From the NCBI GenBank assembly GCA_029783825.1, contig JAREIK010002965.1, forward strand, positions 169,156 to 233,155: DNA of 64,000 bases, written 5' to 3'. Below, in pieces: positions 40,671 to 53,702 of this stretch (position 1 is the stretch's first letter; each line of letters starts with the position of its first letter). This stretch comes from Sapria himalayana (taxonomy: Eukaryota; Streptophyta; Magnoliopsida; Malpighiales; Rafflesiaceae). A model generated the notes under the pieces. The model was not told the origin of the DNA, made no database searches, and was given only the letters and a program-made list of their open reading frames with translations. The translations under genes and the position numbers were made by a program.

Positions 40671-43600
40671 TTAATTATCAGAATCACTGTCATCCCCTAA
40701 TGGATCTTCTGATATTTTTTCTGATTACGATAGAAGTTCAAACTCATCTTTAGATAGAAATTGTTCATCTTCAATTTCTATTAAGCCACCATTTGAATCA
40801 CAAAATTTTTTTGGATCTTCATCTACATTTACAGGCTCAAAATTATTTATGTCATCTTCCTTTAATGTCGGTGCAATATCTAAGTATGCATTTCTTTTTT
40901 GTGATGTTGGTACTTCAAAATTTGATCGAGCTTTGATTTTTCAAATCACCCACCAATCTTACTTATCATGAGATAAACTTAGATATGTACAATAATATAC
41001 TTGAGTGACTTGAACTGCCATAATAAATGGCTCATATCGATTATATCTACGTTTATGGTTAACATCCACTAGCTTATAATTCGAATGAATCTTTGTGCCC
41101 ACATTTCATGTGGGATCAACCCACTCGCACTTAAATAATACAATCTTGTTATTTTCGAGTCCAGGATACTCCAACTCAATAACTTCTTTGAGTTGACCAT
41201 AATAATTAATCTCATCTGCATTATAACCTGAGCATTTAATGCATACACCACTATTCAATGTTATTTTATAAGAATCATGCCCGATTGTGTGAAATTTATA
41301 TCCATTAACAAAATACCGAGGATAGGTTGTCACATATCTAAACGGGCATTTACTTAGATTCTGAATGAAAATATTTGAATCTCCATTTGAAGGATCAATT
41401 GCCTATGACATAAATTTAAAAAAATGATATTAACAAATAAAAGATACTAATAAATTAAATAATTCAAAAATTTGAAACTTAATAATTCTCACAAAATTTT
41501 TTAACCAATTCACAAATTCAGTTTCTAAAATATAATCGACATCATTGCTGGAAATTGCTGGTTGCCTGTATTTTAACTACTCAACATAAATGCTGCAGAA
41601 ATATTAAATGAGAGATAAAAATGTATATAAATTTTTAATAATTACTATTAAAGATAAAACTAAACTATGATTAAACATGCAACCATTTTGGATATACATA
41701 CTCAATATATGGTGCAACCTCCTTACAATTAAGTAAAACTTAGCTCCGAGTTGATATGTACCCTTCATCTGTTATATATCTTTTCATTCCTCTTCCAAAT
41801 TCTCTTCCAGGGTGCTTGAAGATAGATTGTTTGTCTACAAACACATCTAATACCATCACATGACCTTCATCATTCCGCCGCACATTACAATTCTTTGTAT
41901 TAACATGATCCTCAAAATAATAAGAACAAAATGATGATGCTTCTTCTACTAAATATGCATTGCAAATTGAACCTTCAATTTTGCTTTGTTTCTAATATTT
42001 AATTTCAACTTAAGAATATACCTACAACCACAATGCTAGGTTTCAAATATATTAAATTACAATATTATGTTATGTATGAAATAATAAAACACAGCAAATT
42101 ATATGTATTTACCTCTCAAAAAAATACATCCACGTGTATTACACTAGCCCTGCTATTCTTGCTTCATATGCCAAATGGATCGGCAAATGCTTCATTGAGT
42201 GAAAAAAACTCGATGGGAATATCTGTTCAAGATTAGAAATAATAAGTGGAATGTCATTCTCTAGCCACACCATGTTATCTATTTTGATTGTCGTTGTAGT
42301 TAGCTATTTGAAAAACAAACTAAGTTCTATAAGCACCTTCCAAACACTTAGGGGAAGTAATTCATGGAATGCAATTGGTATTAATCTCTACATAAATACA
42401 TGACAGTCATGACTTTTCATTCCAAATAACTTAAGATTCTTCATATCCACACATCTACCCATATTTGACACACATCCATTAGGGAATTTCAAATTTTTAA
42501 CCAATTCACACAATATCTATCTTGCCTACTTATCAAGTGTGTAGCAAGCTTTAGGGAATTTTCCTATTGCCTCATTCAGTTTCAATTCAGGACATCGATA
42601 GTAATCATTCAGCTCTTGTCTTGATTTTAAAGTTTGTTTTATTTTTTCGTCTACATTAAGGACAGTGTTGAAAACACTGTCGAACACATTTTTTTTCAAT
42701 ATGCATTACATCAAAGTTATGACGAATTAAATTGGACTTCAATATGGGAAGTCCCAAAATATACTACGTTTCCTCCTACCAAATATTTTGCCTATTGGTC
42801 CATTACTTTCAGAAGTATCCTTTTTAGTTACCTTCTTCAAACCCAACCTCTGAATCTCTATCATAATATCATCTTCTGAATGAACTACTGGTGCAAATAT
42901 CATCACAGTTTTATTTTTTCGAAATGCAGTTCAATTTCTTCGAAATGGATGATTCGTAGGTAGAAACTTACGATAGTTATCAAACCATGACTGTTTACCA
43001 CTAAATTTGAGGGTAAATGTATCATAATTTTCCATGCAATACGAGCATGTGAATCATCTTATAGACTCCAGCTAGACAATATTGAATATGCAACAATGTC
43101 ACTTACCATTCACATAAGGGCTGCCCGCATATGATTTAACTCTATAATAAGAGGATGTTAGAAAACATCTCACAAATGATTTAACTCTGCAATAAGAGGC
43201 TGTAAGAAAACATCCAGCATGTCTTATGGATTTTTTGGCCCTGGAACCAATATTGATAAAAACATATACTGCTCCTTCATACAAAACCATAGAGACAAGT
43301 TATAAGATATCACTATCACTGGCCATGTTGAATACTATTGTCCAGATTACCTAAATGGCTGAAATCAATCAGTGCAAAGATCCAATTTCACATTTCGACT
43401 TTCTACTACAAAATCTTGATGTATATTAATAAAATGGTTCCAAGCAAGTGAATCTGATGGATGACGTATTACCCCTTCTACAACCTCATGCTCAAAATGC
43501 CATCTCACATCATTTTCTATAGCATTTGATACATATAGTCTATGTAATCAGGAATTAATGGGAAATAATATATCTTCATAAAGACAATCATTAAATTTTG

Positions 43601-44370
43601 TCGCATTTCTACTACACAAGGTGCCTTCTTAAATCGAGGATGATCACAAAATTTATAGCTAATTAAATCACTATCACCACCTCAATGTAACATACATCCA
43701 TTTAAACAACAATCAGTTTTTTCCACTGATAGACCCATTCCTCATAGTAAATTCTTAGTGTTGTAAAAGTTATTAGTGATCAAATTATTATCCAGGACAA
43801 TCTCTTTCATAAGTTTTACCACCTGATCAAATAATTTCTCAGACATATGATTTTCTAACTTAATGCTCATAAGTTGAGCTACAAGTGACAATTGCGCATT
43901 TTTATTTTACAACTAGGTCACAACTTTTTATCAGCAACTTTAAGCCTTTCATAAAATTTCTGAGCTTCAGGATTAGATTGTTCATCCATGTTATCCATAT
44001 TGAAGTCAGCACAATCAGCTTTCGTGATCATTTTATGGAATGTGTTTGATGATTCTTCACTACAAGCAAAAAATTTAGTACCCTCATTTTGCTCAATATT
44101 CAAAGCCATTGTACTTTCCCCATCATAAATCCAAACAAAATAAATTGGCACAAAGCCATATTTAGCCAAATGGTATCTCATAGTGTTTGCATCACGAAAA
44201 GGAATATTGGGATGCTTGCGATGATTACATGGACACTTAATTATTTCTCCATCCATCAATCTTGATTGACTACATGCAAAATTGATGAAAGTTTAAAGCC
44301 CAATCAAAAAATCTTTATTCAAAAATCCATTAATAAACCTTATGTACATCCATTGATGATCTGAACTCAT
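40671..44370 (-). pseudogene. Decayed CACTA transposase (TNP2-like)
   Basis: The start at 44370 reads MSSDHQWMYIRFINGFLN. The order matches plant TNP2-type transposases: an N-terminal transposase-associated domain (LMDGEIIKCPCNHRKHPN, YHLAKYGFVPIYFVWIYDGE at 44250-44100); the TNP2 core with LSILVPGPKNP, MLDVFLQPLIAELNHLCNVF and GLITIVSFYLRIIHFEEIE (about 43270-42900); a DUF4218-like region (PSSFFHSMKHLPIHLAYEAR near 42220-42150, YTWMYFFER near 42130, then after an intron EGSICNAYLVEEASSFCSYY near 41970-41910); a DUF4216-like domain (RYFVNGYKFHTIGHDS, SGVCIKCSGYNADEINYYGQ, 41320-41200); and an acidic tail ending DSDSDN-stop at 40671. It would cut and paste the element by its CACTA ends. Many stops (after DFLIGL, after VADKKL and throughout the core) make it inactive. 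Confidence 0.9.
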
Positions 44371-44640
44371 TTTTCCATATTTTATATACAAAAAATAATG
44401 CCCAATCATTATTTTGAATAAAACGTTCTATTACTTCAAAATATACAAATAATTAAATAAAATTACTTATAGATAAATATTTAAAAATTAAATATCATGA
44501 ATATCGAGGCAATGCATTTATAGAATCTACATGAATAGATAAAGTAATTTTTAGCATGATAAAGATTAAAATATATATCATAGTAATACTAGATAAAGGG
44601 AGCAAAATATGATAATACACAAGAAAGGAAAGCAAACAAA
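44371..44640. other. Upstream flank of the TNP2-like gene
   Basis: AT-rich with no frame. It would include the original promoter on the reverse strand, but I cannot point to a convincing TATA box in such AT-rich sequence. Confidence 0.4.
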
Positions 44641-45040
44641 AGGACATTTAAAGTTTGAAGGAGAAGAGGGAAGGGAGAGAGAGAGGGGGGGGGGAGAGAA
44701 AGGGGCAGAGATATGGGGAGATGGGGGAGATAGAGAGGGGGGAGAGGGAGTGAGAAGGAGGGAGAGAGAGTGGGAGAGAAATGGAGAGAGAGTGAAGGAG
44801 AGGGGTAGAGAGGGAGAGAGAGAGGGGGAAAGAGGAAGAGAGAGAGAGAAAAAGGGGGAGAAAGAGGGAGAGAGGGGGAGAAAGTGAGAGAGAGAGAACA
44901 TGCAAAAAGAAGAGCAAGAAAGAAAATAATAAGAGAGAGTGTGTGATACTTAAAGAAAAAGAGGAATATAGTGATAGAAAGAATTAGAGAGAGACATAAA
45001 GACAGAGAGACACATAGAGAGTGCAGTGTTAGAATGAAAA
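44641..45040 (+). repeat. Purine-rich GA/GGGA tract
   Basis: About 270 bases (44655-44925) of almost pure A/G on the + strand (GGGAGAGAGAGAGGGGGG and similar), thinning out to about 45030. Open frames on both strands here (Glu/Arg/Gly on +, Ser/Leu/Pro on -) are repeat artefacts. The tract lies immediately upstream of the transposase gene start. Confidence 0.9.
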
Positions 45041-45896
45041 ATTATATAAAAGAAAATAATTTTTTTTCAGTACAAACCTATCAAATATTATATCTTTTAT
45101 TATACATAAGTTCATATTTGAGCCTGAGGCCCAAGGGATGGGGCTAGGTAAGAGTACGACCCTTATATGTATTATACCATATATGAGCCTGATCAATGGA
45201 CAATCTCATGTTATGTGCTTACATATTATTGATATTATATCTTTTGCCATTTTATTTCAAGTTAGTGCAACAAATTAGTATTATCCCATATATAATTATA
45301 TGTTAGTATACATATAGTAAATGTAGTTATAAATAGTTATATATAGTTAAACATAAAATTATATATAGATATATGCATACAAGTAGTTATAAGTAAATAT
45401 AAATAAATATATACAAAGTAATAAACAATTATATAGATTTACATATATGTATAAATAATTAAAAATAAAGTTATATTTATTTATATAGAGTTTTTTATAG
45501 TTATACAAATATTTATATATAGTTATATACATATAGTTAAACATTATGTTGTATGTTTTTATACATATAATTATAAATATAGTTACATGTGGTTATACAT
45601 ATAGTTACACGTATAGTTAAACTTATATTTATACATGTATGTATATATATTTTTTCATATAATTTCATATATTTATACATATAGTTATGTATTGGATTGG
45701 ATATACTAAAATATATTTTTTGTACTGATATATAAAAATGTATATTAAATATAGGTTATTAATTATATATTTAAATATAGTTATGTATAATGTTTTTATA
45801 GTTATACATATAGTAAGATATAATTATATATAGTTTTATGTTATTATACATATAATATATATAGTTATAAAAATTTATATATCATTAAACATTTAG

Positions 45897-45967
<71 letters not shown>

Positions 45968-46984
45968 TACGAGTAGTTATATTTAGTTATACATAAATAT
46001 ATACAATGTTATAAACAAATATATAGATTTATATATACATATACATATATGTATAAAAAGTTAAATATATAGTTATATTTAATTATATAAAGTTTTATTT
46101 AGTTTTACAAATATTTATATATAGTTATACACATATAATTAAACACAAAGTTTTATGATTTAATACATGTAATTATAAATATAATTACATGTAGTTATAC
46201 ATATAGTTACACATATAGTTATACTTATATTTATACATGTAGGTATATATATTTATTCATATAATTTTATATATTTATACATTTATTTATGTATAGGTAT
46301 AGTAAAATATATTTTTATATACTAATATATATTAATGTATATTAAATATAAGATGTAAATTATATATTTAAATATAGTTATATATAAAACTTTTATATTT
46401 ATATATATAATAAGATACAATTATTTATAGTTATATTTTATTATACATATAGTATATATAGCTATTAATATTTATTATATATTTAAACATATAGTAATAT
46501 ATAAATATATTCATACAAATCGTTATACATAAATATATAAAGTTTTAAATAAATATATAAATTTACATATATGTATACATAGTTACAGATATAGGTATAT
46601 TTAATTATATAAAGTGTTCTATGGTTATACAAATATTTATATATAGTTATAGAAATATTTATATATAGATATACACATATAGTTAAATATAATGTTGTAT
46701 GTTATTATACATGTAATTATAAATATAGTTACATGTGGTCATAAATATAGTTACACATATAATTATACTTATATTTATACAATTATATATATATATATAT
46801 AATTTTATATATGTATACATATAGTTATCTATAGGTATATATATGGTAAAATACATTTTTTATATACTAATATATAAAAATGTATATTAAATATTTGTTG
46901 TTAATTATATTTTTAAATATAGTTATGTATAATATTTTAAATTTATACATATAGTCAAAGATAATTATTTATAGTTATATGTTT

Positions 46985-47915
46985 TTACACCTTTGGGATC
47001 CAAAGGCAAAAAGACACAAAATAGAAAACAAACAAGTTTGACTTACAACAGATCAGAACAATGTAAATGCAGTCTTGTATTTCAAGAATGCAATATATAA
47101 ATATAAATATAAATTGAATCCCCCTAGAAATAGATGATTCCATCCACATAATAGAACAAAACTCAAGCAAAATAGGTAAAAATTAAATCCACATCCAGAT
47201 ATGTCAACAAAGTTTGCCTAATCCTGCTAAAATTGTTTATGATTTGCTGGCAATGTAATTGGAAATATAATCAAGACCATCATAGGGGCTCTCTCCAGAG
47301 GTAGCACAGGTGCTCTGATTGTGCTAACGGCCTTGGAGAAGAGAGTAAAGTCCTAGCTTGTCAGTAATTTCAGCTGCATTCATCGCATTGGGAAGATCTT
47401 GCTTATTGGAAAATACCAGTAAAACTGCATCACGAAGCTTTTCCACGTTTAGCATCCTATGCAACTCATCTCTAGCTTCAACTATCCGATCTCTATCATT
47501 ATGGTCCACCACAAATATGAAATATTGGGTTTTTTGGAAGTAATCCCTCTAGAAAGGATGAATCTTGTCTTGACCCCTAACATACCACACAATGAAATTG
47601 ATGTTTTTGTATTTAATAGTCTCTACATCGAAGACAATATTAGGAATTATGGTGATAATTTCACCAAGCTTCAACTTATACAGAATGGTTTTCTTTCCTC
47701 CAGCATCAATACCTAGCATCAAAATCCACATATTCTAGTTGGCAAAGAGCCTGTTGAACAACTCTGTGAATGTAAACCCCTTTTCTTCCACTAAATCTCA
47801 ATCCCTTTTTCGTATGGTAGTAAATAGATTTGAAGAGAGAAATAAAAGGAATAAATAGACCTCAAGAGATGGTCACTAGAGAGAGAGGTCAACCTTTATA
47901 TGTTCTTATACCTAT
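46985..47915. repeat. Boundaries of ARF1 copy 2, same insertion site as copy 1
   Basis: On the + strand the left boundary reads TATATGTTTTTACACCTTTG (46977-46996) and the right one CTTTATATGTTCTTATACCT (about 47894-47913). Both are versions of the TATATGTTCTTATACC repeat that bounds copy 1. The adjacent repeat sequence is also the same, so copies 1 and 2 descend from one insertion. Confidence 0.7.
47237..47782 (-). pseudogene. ARF1-type small GTPase retrocopy 2
   Basis: The ARF1-equivalent region is exactly 546 nt (182 codons with stop) and in a single frame: [99 protein letters not shown]. No introns. Lesions are substitutions: the start ATG is AAG (47780-47782), and stops fall after LFAN, after IHPF and after LLQGR. 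The P-loop lysine is kept (GIDAGGKKT) and NKQD is intact. It is the best preserved of the three copies and keeps both UTR-like flanks. Confidence 0.9.
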
Positions 47916-50585
47916 AGTATTTATAATTTAAAATGGAGTTATTTATAGTTAAACATATAATTATATATAAATATATTCATACAAGTAGTTATATGTAGTT
48001 CTACATAAATATATACAAAGTTATAAATACATATATAGATTTAATTATATAAATACATATATGTCTACATAGATACAAATATAGTTATATTTAATTATAT
48101 AAAGTATTACATAGATATACATATATTTATATATAATTATATACATATAGTTATAAATATGTATGTAGTTAAAGATATAGGTATATATAATATTTTTATA
48201 GTTATACGTATAGTAAAATACAATTATATATAGTTATATATTATTATACATCTGATATATTTTGTTAAAAATATAGTTATATAGAATTACTCATATAGTT
48301 ATAAAATATTATATAGTTTAAAAAATAGATATATATAGTTATTAATATAGTTAAAAAAATAGTTTACATAGTTACAAATATAGTGAAATATAATTATGAA
48401 TAGTTTTATATAGTTATACAAATATTTATAAATAGCTATCATATACAATGATAACAACACATGCTAAAATGGCCAATTGTATTACACAAATATAAAGAAA
48501 GAACCTGTATCAATAATCTTTTCTTTTGGCAAATTAATATCATATTTAGTGGGGACCAAAGTCATAGTATATACTAAATATTCTATAATCAAATATCTCA
48601 TAGAAAAGTAAGATGTCAGTCCTAGATTGATTTGATGGATTTTACTATTAAAATAGATTGAACTAGAGATATTAGATAAGAAATGTACATTTAATCAAAA
48701 TTGAAAATAACTTATCAAGACTAGAAAAAATAGATAGAAGAGTTGTTGAAGAAGATATTATATATATTTTTTTATTTGATCAAATTATACTATTGAATGA
48801 AAATGTAACACCATGGTATTTAGTTTTGAATAAACATTTATCATTGCAAGTATTACTCTGATCAAATTTTGAGGCAACGTGTTATAGATGGGAGAATTGT
48901 TGTATCTTGCAATAATGTCACTTTTTGCTCATGCTCTCACAAATCTCTGGAACATGTTAATATTTATGTGCTCAAGTATTTTTCTTCTCAAAATAAATGT
49001 TGATATTTACATATATATGCATAAATATATAAGTGCATATACACTACCCTACACACACACACACATTTATACATTAATATACATTAATATACATTATATA
49101 TCAGCATGGACATTTTTGTACTTTTGTATATATTCACATATGTATCTACATTTTTAAAGTTGTGTGTATATACTTATATGCATGCATATATTACTGTACG
49201 CCCACACAAACACACACATATACCTATATACATAATGTATTTTTAATGTTCCACATGAAACTATTATGTGTGTGTGTGTGTGTGTGTGTATGTATTTAAA
49301 ATTTTTTGATTTTGTAAATTTAATTAAAATAAAATATTAAATAATGTACACAATTTATAAAATATTATAATTTTTTTAAATTTAAAACAAATATTTGTGT
49401 GTGTGTTTATGTGTATGTGTGTGTGTGTGAAGCATATTAATACGTAAAATGAAATTTTGAATTAAATATATGAGCTTCTATTATATTTAAATAGTTGTTT
49501 TTTTTTAATATTTATATTAAAATAACTATCATTATACTCATATAAATAAATGAAATTGACATATATGTAAATTATTTTGGTTTTATAATTATGTTAAAAA
49601 TGAAAATATAATTCATAAATAGATAATATTGTTTTTGTTTGTCTATATACTTTTTTTATTAAAATATTAATGTCTATAATAAATTTATACCTATTATTTA
49701 TTGTTATTAATAAATTTTTAGAAACTTCAAAATTCAAACAAATATAATGTAGTGCATATAAATACATGCCTTTAATGTTCCATAAAAAAGCAATTATTTA
49801 TTTAATTATGTTCAATCAAAATATATTACCATATAAATACAAGAGTAAATTTTTCTACAAGTAATTATTATTTTATTTTATTCAAAATATATAAATGACC
49901 ATAATAATATATGAATTTATTTTTTAAAATATATTTTTTAATTTTTTTAAATTTAATACATTACATTGTTTTTTTTTGTAATTAATAGATACATTTCAAA
50001 TATTATTTATTTATAATAAATATAACATATTGAATATAATGAGGTACAAATTTTATTTTGTAAATAAATTTTATTTTTAAAGTTTTTCTTTGTAAATTGA
50101 AACTACATCACATATATATATTTAGGAATTTTTTATAATATTTATTACACAAACATATTTTGATTTGTTTTGAAATTTACAACATGAATTTTAAACAAAT
50201 GAACATTTTATTAGAAATTAATTTTAGTTAAATGATATTATGTGAAACAAAAATACAAAATCTAAACATATTAAATCATAATGATTTTACAAACATATAA
50301 AAATATAATAAAAATACATTTAAGGTTGAAAAAATTAAATTTAAGTTCCTAAAATATATGGTAAAATTATGAAGGGTTATACAATATCCAGAAAAAATAT
50401 GTAAGAATGAGATGAATGATATAAATGGATATTAAGTTTCTGAAGCATGTAGTTATCCATGTTGTAGAAGTAGTTATATATTTTTTTTCATGTAATTATA
50501 TATATGAAGACATATGGCTATGTATAGGTATTGATGTAGATAAATACATTTATATATAGTAATATGTTGATATACATATTGTTAA

Positions 50586-50600
<15 letters not shown>

Positions 50601-50665
<65 letters not shown>

Positions 50666-51065
50666 CTATGTATGTATGTATATGTATATTAAATATACAT
50701 TGTTATATTTATATATAGTTATGTTTATGTATATTGTTTTTGTATATTGTTTATATATAGTTATGTATATTAATGTTGATAAATACATTTATATATAGTA
50801 ATATGTTTATATACATATTGTTAAATAGATTTATATATAGTTATATATAAATGGGTATATATATGTATATTAAATATATGTTGTTAAATTTATATAATAA
50901 TGTTTATGTATACTATTTTTTAGTTATATATATATATAGTAAAATACACTTAATAAGAAATTCAAATTATATCACACATGCATATTGATGTATAGTTATG
51001 TTTTAATACACATATTTAAAATACACGCATGTTTATGTATACAATTTTTGTATACTATTTATATA
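50601..51065. repeat. TA and TGTA microsatellites with AT-rich minisatellite
   Basis: A (TA)n run to about 50640 passes into (TGTA)n to about 50680. After that, phrases such as TTTATATATAGTAATATGTT and ATACATATTGTTAAATA recur at intervals. Nothing coding. This is where homology with element 2 ends. Confidence 0.75.
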
Positions 51066-51445
51066 TAGTTATGTCGGCATGCCTAAGTATGTATACTGTG
51101 TATATTGATATATAAATGTATACTAGTTATGTAGATATCAAGTTGGCATAACTAAGTATGTATACTAGTTATGTAGATATCAAGTCGGCATACCTAAGTC
51201 TGTATACTAGTTAAGTATCAAATACACATGCATATTGATATATACTATTTTTGTAGATATCAAGTCGGCATATCTAAGTATGTATACTATTTATATTAAT
51301 GTATAAATATATACTAGTTATGTAGATATCGAGTTGGCATACCTAAGTATGTATACTAGTTATGTATAAAATACACATGCATATTGATGTATACTATTTT
51401 TGTAGATATCAAGTCGGCATACCTAAGTATATATTCTATTTATAT
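51066..51445 (+). repeat. Minisatellite with AAGTCGGCATACCTAAGTAT core
   Basis: Six cores of the form AAGT(C/T)GGCATACCTAAGT occur at about 51075, 51144, 51186, 51266, 51335 and 51415, usually preceded by GTAGATATC and followed by ATGTATACTAGTTATGTA. Spacing alternates among 42, 69 and 80 bp, and a 149-bp higher-order unit is visible (51186 to 51335, 51266 to 51415). Confidence 0.85.
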
Positions 51446-51774
51446 ATTGTTTTTGACTACTATCACCATCAAAAGCAACACAATGACAATGTATTATATC
51501 ACAAATGCATGAAGTATTTATATGAAAAAGTTTATATATGTAATCCAAGCATACCATGGTGATTAAAGAAGATTTTTAGAAACAAAAAAAATAGAATCAA
51601 AATGCTTAATCTTCGATTAAGCAATCCAATATACTCGATGAAGAATAAATATAAAACATACCTCAAATCAATAACAAATTAAAACATAAACATCGATTAA
51701 TTTTGTTGCATCGGCGTCGAGAGATAGATGGTGAAATGCGGAGGAATTCAGTTCAAGTGGAAATACTAAAAGAT
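51446..51774. other. Spacer, nothing recognised
   Basis: A 66-codon frame over 51362-51562 overlaps the minisatellite and ends here; I see no family. The rest is AT-rich sequence before the transposase scrap. Confidence 0.4.
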
Positions 51775-52125
51775 ACTATAAATCAAATAATTCATATAAT
51801 TAAAGCTTAAGAATTTCACATAGTTCTTGAACCAATTTGCAAATTCTGTTTCTAGCATAGAATCGACTTCATGGCTCGAAATGGTTGGTTGCCTATGTTT
51901 TAACTACTCAACATAAACACTACGCAAATATAAATAGAGGGAGAACAATGGATATCAAATTTTAATTAAATATATTTAGGACAAAATTAAACTATGATTA
52001 AACCTTCAACTATTTTGGGTATACATACTCAATAAATGGTGCAGCCTCCTCACAAATAAGTAAAACATAGATCTAAGTTGTGTTGTACTCTTCATCTATC
52101 ATACATCTTTTCTTTACTCTTCCAT
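51775..52125 (-). pseudogene. Second scrap of the TNP2-like transposase (end of the DUF4218 region)
   Basis: On the reverse strand LKHRQPTISSHEVDSMLETE then FANWFKNYVKF corresponds to LKYRQPAISSNDVDYILETE at about 41590-41500. The neighbouring intron-exon stretch to CTCTTCCA also matches 41640-41800. The scrap therefore duplicates about 350 bp of the gene 10 kb away, in the same orientation, with its own substitutions. It indicates an older transposase copy or an internal rearrangement of the element. Confidence 0.8.
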
Positions 52126-52850
52126 CAATGTATATACCAAGGATTTACACAAATCAATTGGTATATACGAGCATATATTTGTGGTTGGAAGTTACATATA
52201 TAGGTAGTTATAAATATTTAATTATATATTCATACGTATTTCTCGCACTTAGATATTTATGTATACATATATACATATTTATTCGTATATATGTATATAC
52301 ATATATACAAAGTTACATATCTATATATATAAATATTTATACATATGATATATAAAGATATATTCATAAAAGTAGTTATAAGTAGTTATACATAAAAGTA
52401 TACAAAGTTATAAACAAATATATAGATTTACATATATGTATATGTATATGTATACATAGTTACAAATATAATTATATTTAATTATATAGAGTGTTACATA
52501 GTTATATGAATATTTATATATAGTTATACATATATAATTAAACATAATGTTGTATGTTGTTATACATGTAATTATTAATATAGTTAAATGTGGTTATATA
52601 TATAGTTACACTTATAGTTATACTTATATTTATACATGTAGGCATACATATTTTTTCATGTAATTTTATATATTTATACATATAGTTATGTATAGGTATA
52701 GATATAATAAAATACATTTATATATACTAATATATAAAAATGTATATTAAAATATATGTTGTTAATTATATATTTAAATATAGATATGTATAATATATTT
52801 ATAGTTATACATATAGTCAAAGACAATTATTTATAGTTATATGTTCTTAT
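52126..52850 (-). repeat. AT-rich tandem repeat, part of the ARF1-associated family
   Basis: Matches the repeat next to ARF1 copy 2 (46190-46980): ATTTATACATGTAGGCATAC, ATATTTATACATATAGTTAT and GTATATTAAAATATATGTTG recur in the same order, ending with AGTTATATGTTCTTATACCT at the ARF1 boundary. Confidence 0.8.
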
Positions 52851-53103
52851 ACCTTTGTGATGCAATGGCAAAAAGACAAAACAAAAAACAAACAAGTTCG
52901 GCTTACAACATATTAGAGCAAAGTAATTTCGGTCTTGTATTTTAGGAATGTAGTATATAAAAATTAATATAATTCAAATCCCGCTAGAAATAGATGATGT
53001 CATCCACATAACAAAACAAAACTCAAGCAAAATAGGCTAAAATTAGATTCACATCTAGATATGTCAATTGTCAACTAAGTTTGTCTCATCTTGCTAAAAT
53101 TTT

Positions 53104-53651
53104 TTATGAATTGCTGGTAATGTAATTAGAAAGATAATCAAGACCCTCGTAGAGGCCCTCGCTAGAGATAGGACAGGTGCGCTGAATGTGCCAATGGTGT
53201 TGGTGAAGTGAGTGAAGTCCTAGCTTGTTAGTAATTTCAGTTGCATTCATCGCATTGGTAAGATCTTGTTTATTGGCAAACACCAGCAAAACTGCATCAT
53301 GAAGCTTTCCCTCATTTAGCATCCTATGCAACTCATCTCTGGCTTCAACAACTCGATCTTTGTCATTGATGTCCACCACAAATATGAGACTTTGGGTATT
53401 TGGAAGTAATTCCTCCAGAAAGGGTGAATCTTCTCTTGACCCCAACATCACACACAGTGAAATTGATCTTTTTATATTCAACAGTCTCTACATCGAAGAC
53501 ACTAGGAAGAATTGTGGTGACAATTTCACCATGCTTCAACTTATAATATAATGTATGGTTGTCATACAGGCAGCATCAGGACCATCCATCAAAATCCTCA
53601 TCTCCTTGTTGGCAAATAACCCGTGAACAGCTTTGTGAACTTCAATCCCAT
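53104..53651 (-). pseudogene. ARF1-type small GTPase retrocopy 3
   Basis: The ATG at 53651 is kept (MGLKFTKLFTGYL), but the frame is lost within 50 nt. The P-loop is destroyed (the GK-T part is replaced by CMTT-like text). From about 53481 one frame is open to the stop at 53104: [77 protein letters not shown]. The span is 548 nt with no introns. The 3' side has the same boundary repeat as the other copies. The 5' side stops soon after a duplicated GTCGTATGGCAGCTTTGTCGTATAG (53678-53702) without the expected repeat, so that edge was rearranged. Confidence 0.9.
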
Positions 53652-53702
53652 CTCTTCCACTAGATCTCAATCCCTTTGTCGTATGGCAGCTTTGTCGTAT
53701 AG

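Larger units (their letters stand above)
45041..50600 (-). repeat. Right arm of the 5-kb inverted duplication
   Basis: Reverse-complement counterpart of 15880-21180. It carries the single-copy version of the 65-bp unit (45119-45185), AT-rich tandem repeats (45290-46980 and 47900-48450), ARF1 copy 2, and a long non-coding flank (48450-50600) with AC/TG runs near 49050, 49265 and 49400. A (TA)n run at about 45898-45962 replaces the (TG)n run in the left arm. No host gene apart from the ARF1 copy. Confidence 0.85.

Noticed and set aside
44578..44917. Ser/Leu/Pro-rich and Glu/Arg/Gly-rich frames of 89-107 codons
   Set aside because: They are translations of a purine-rich tract on opposite strands.
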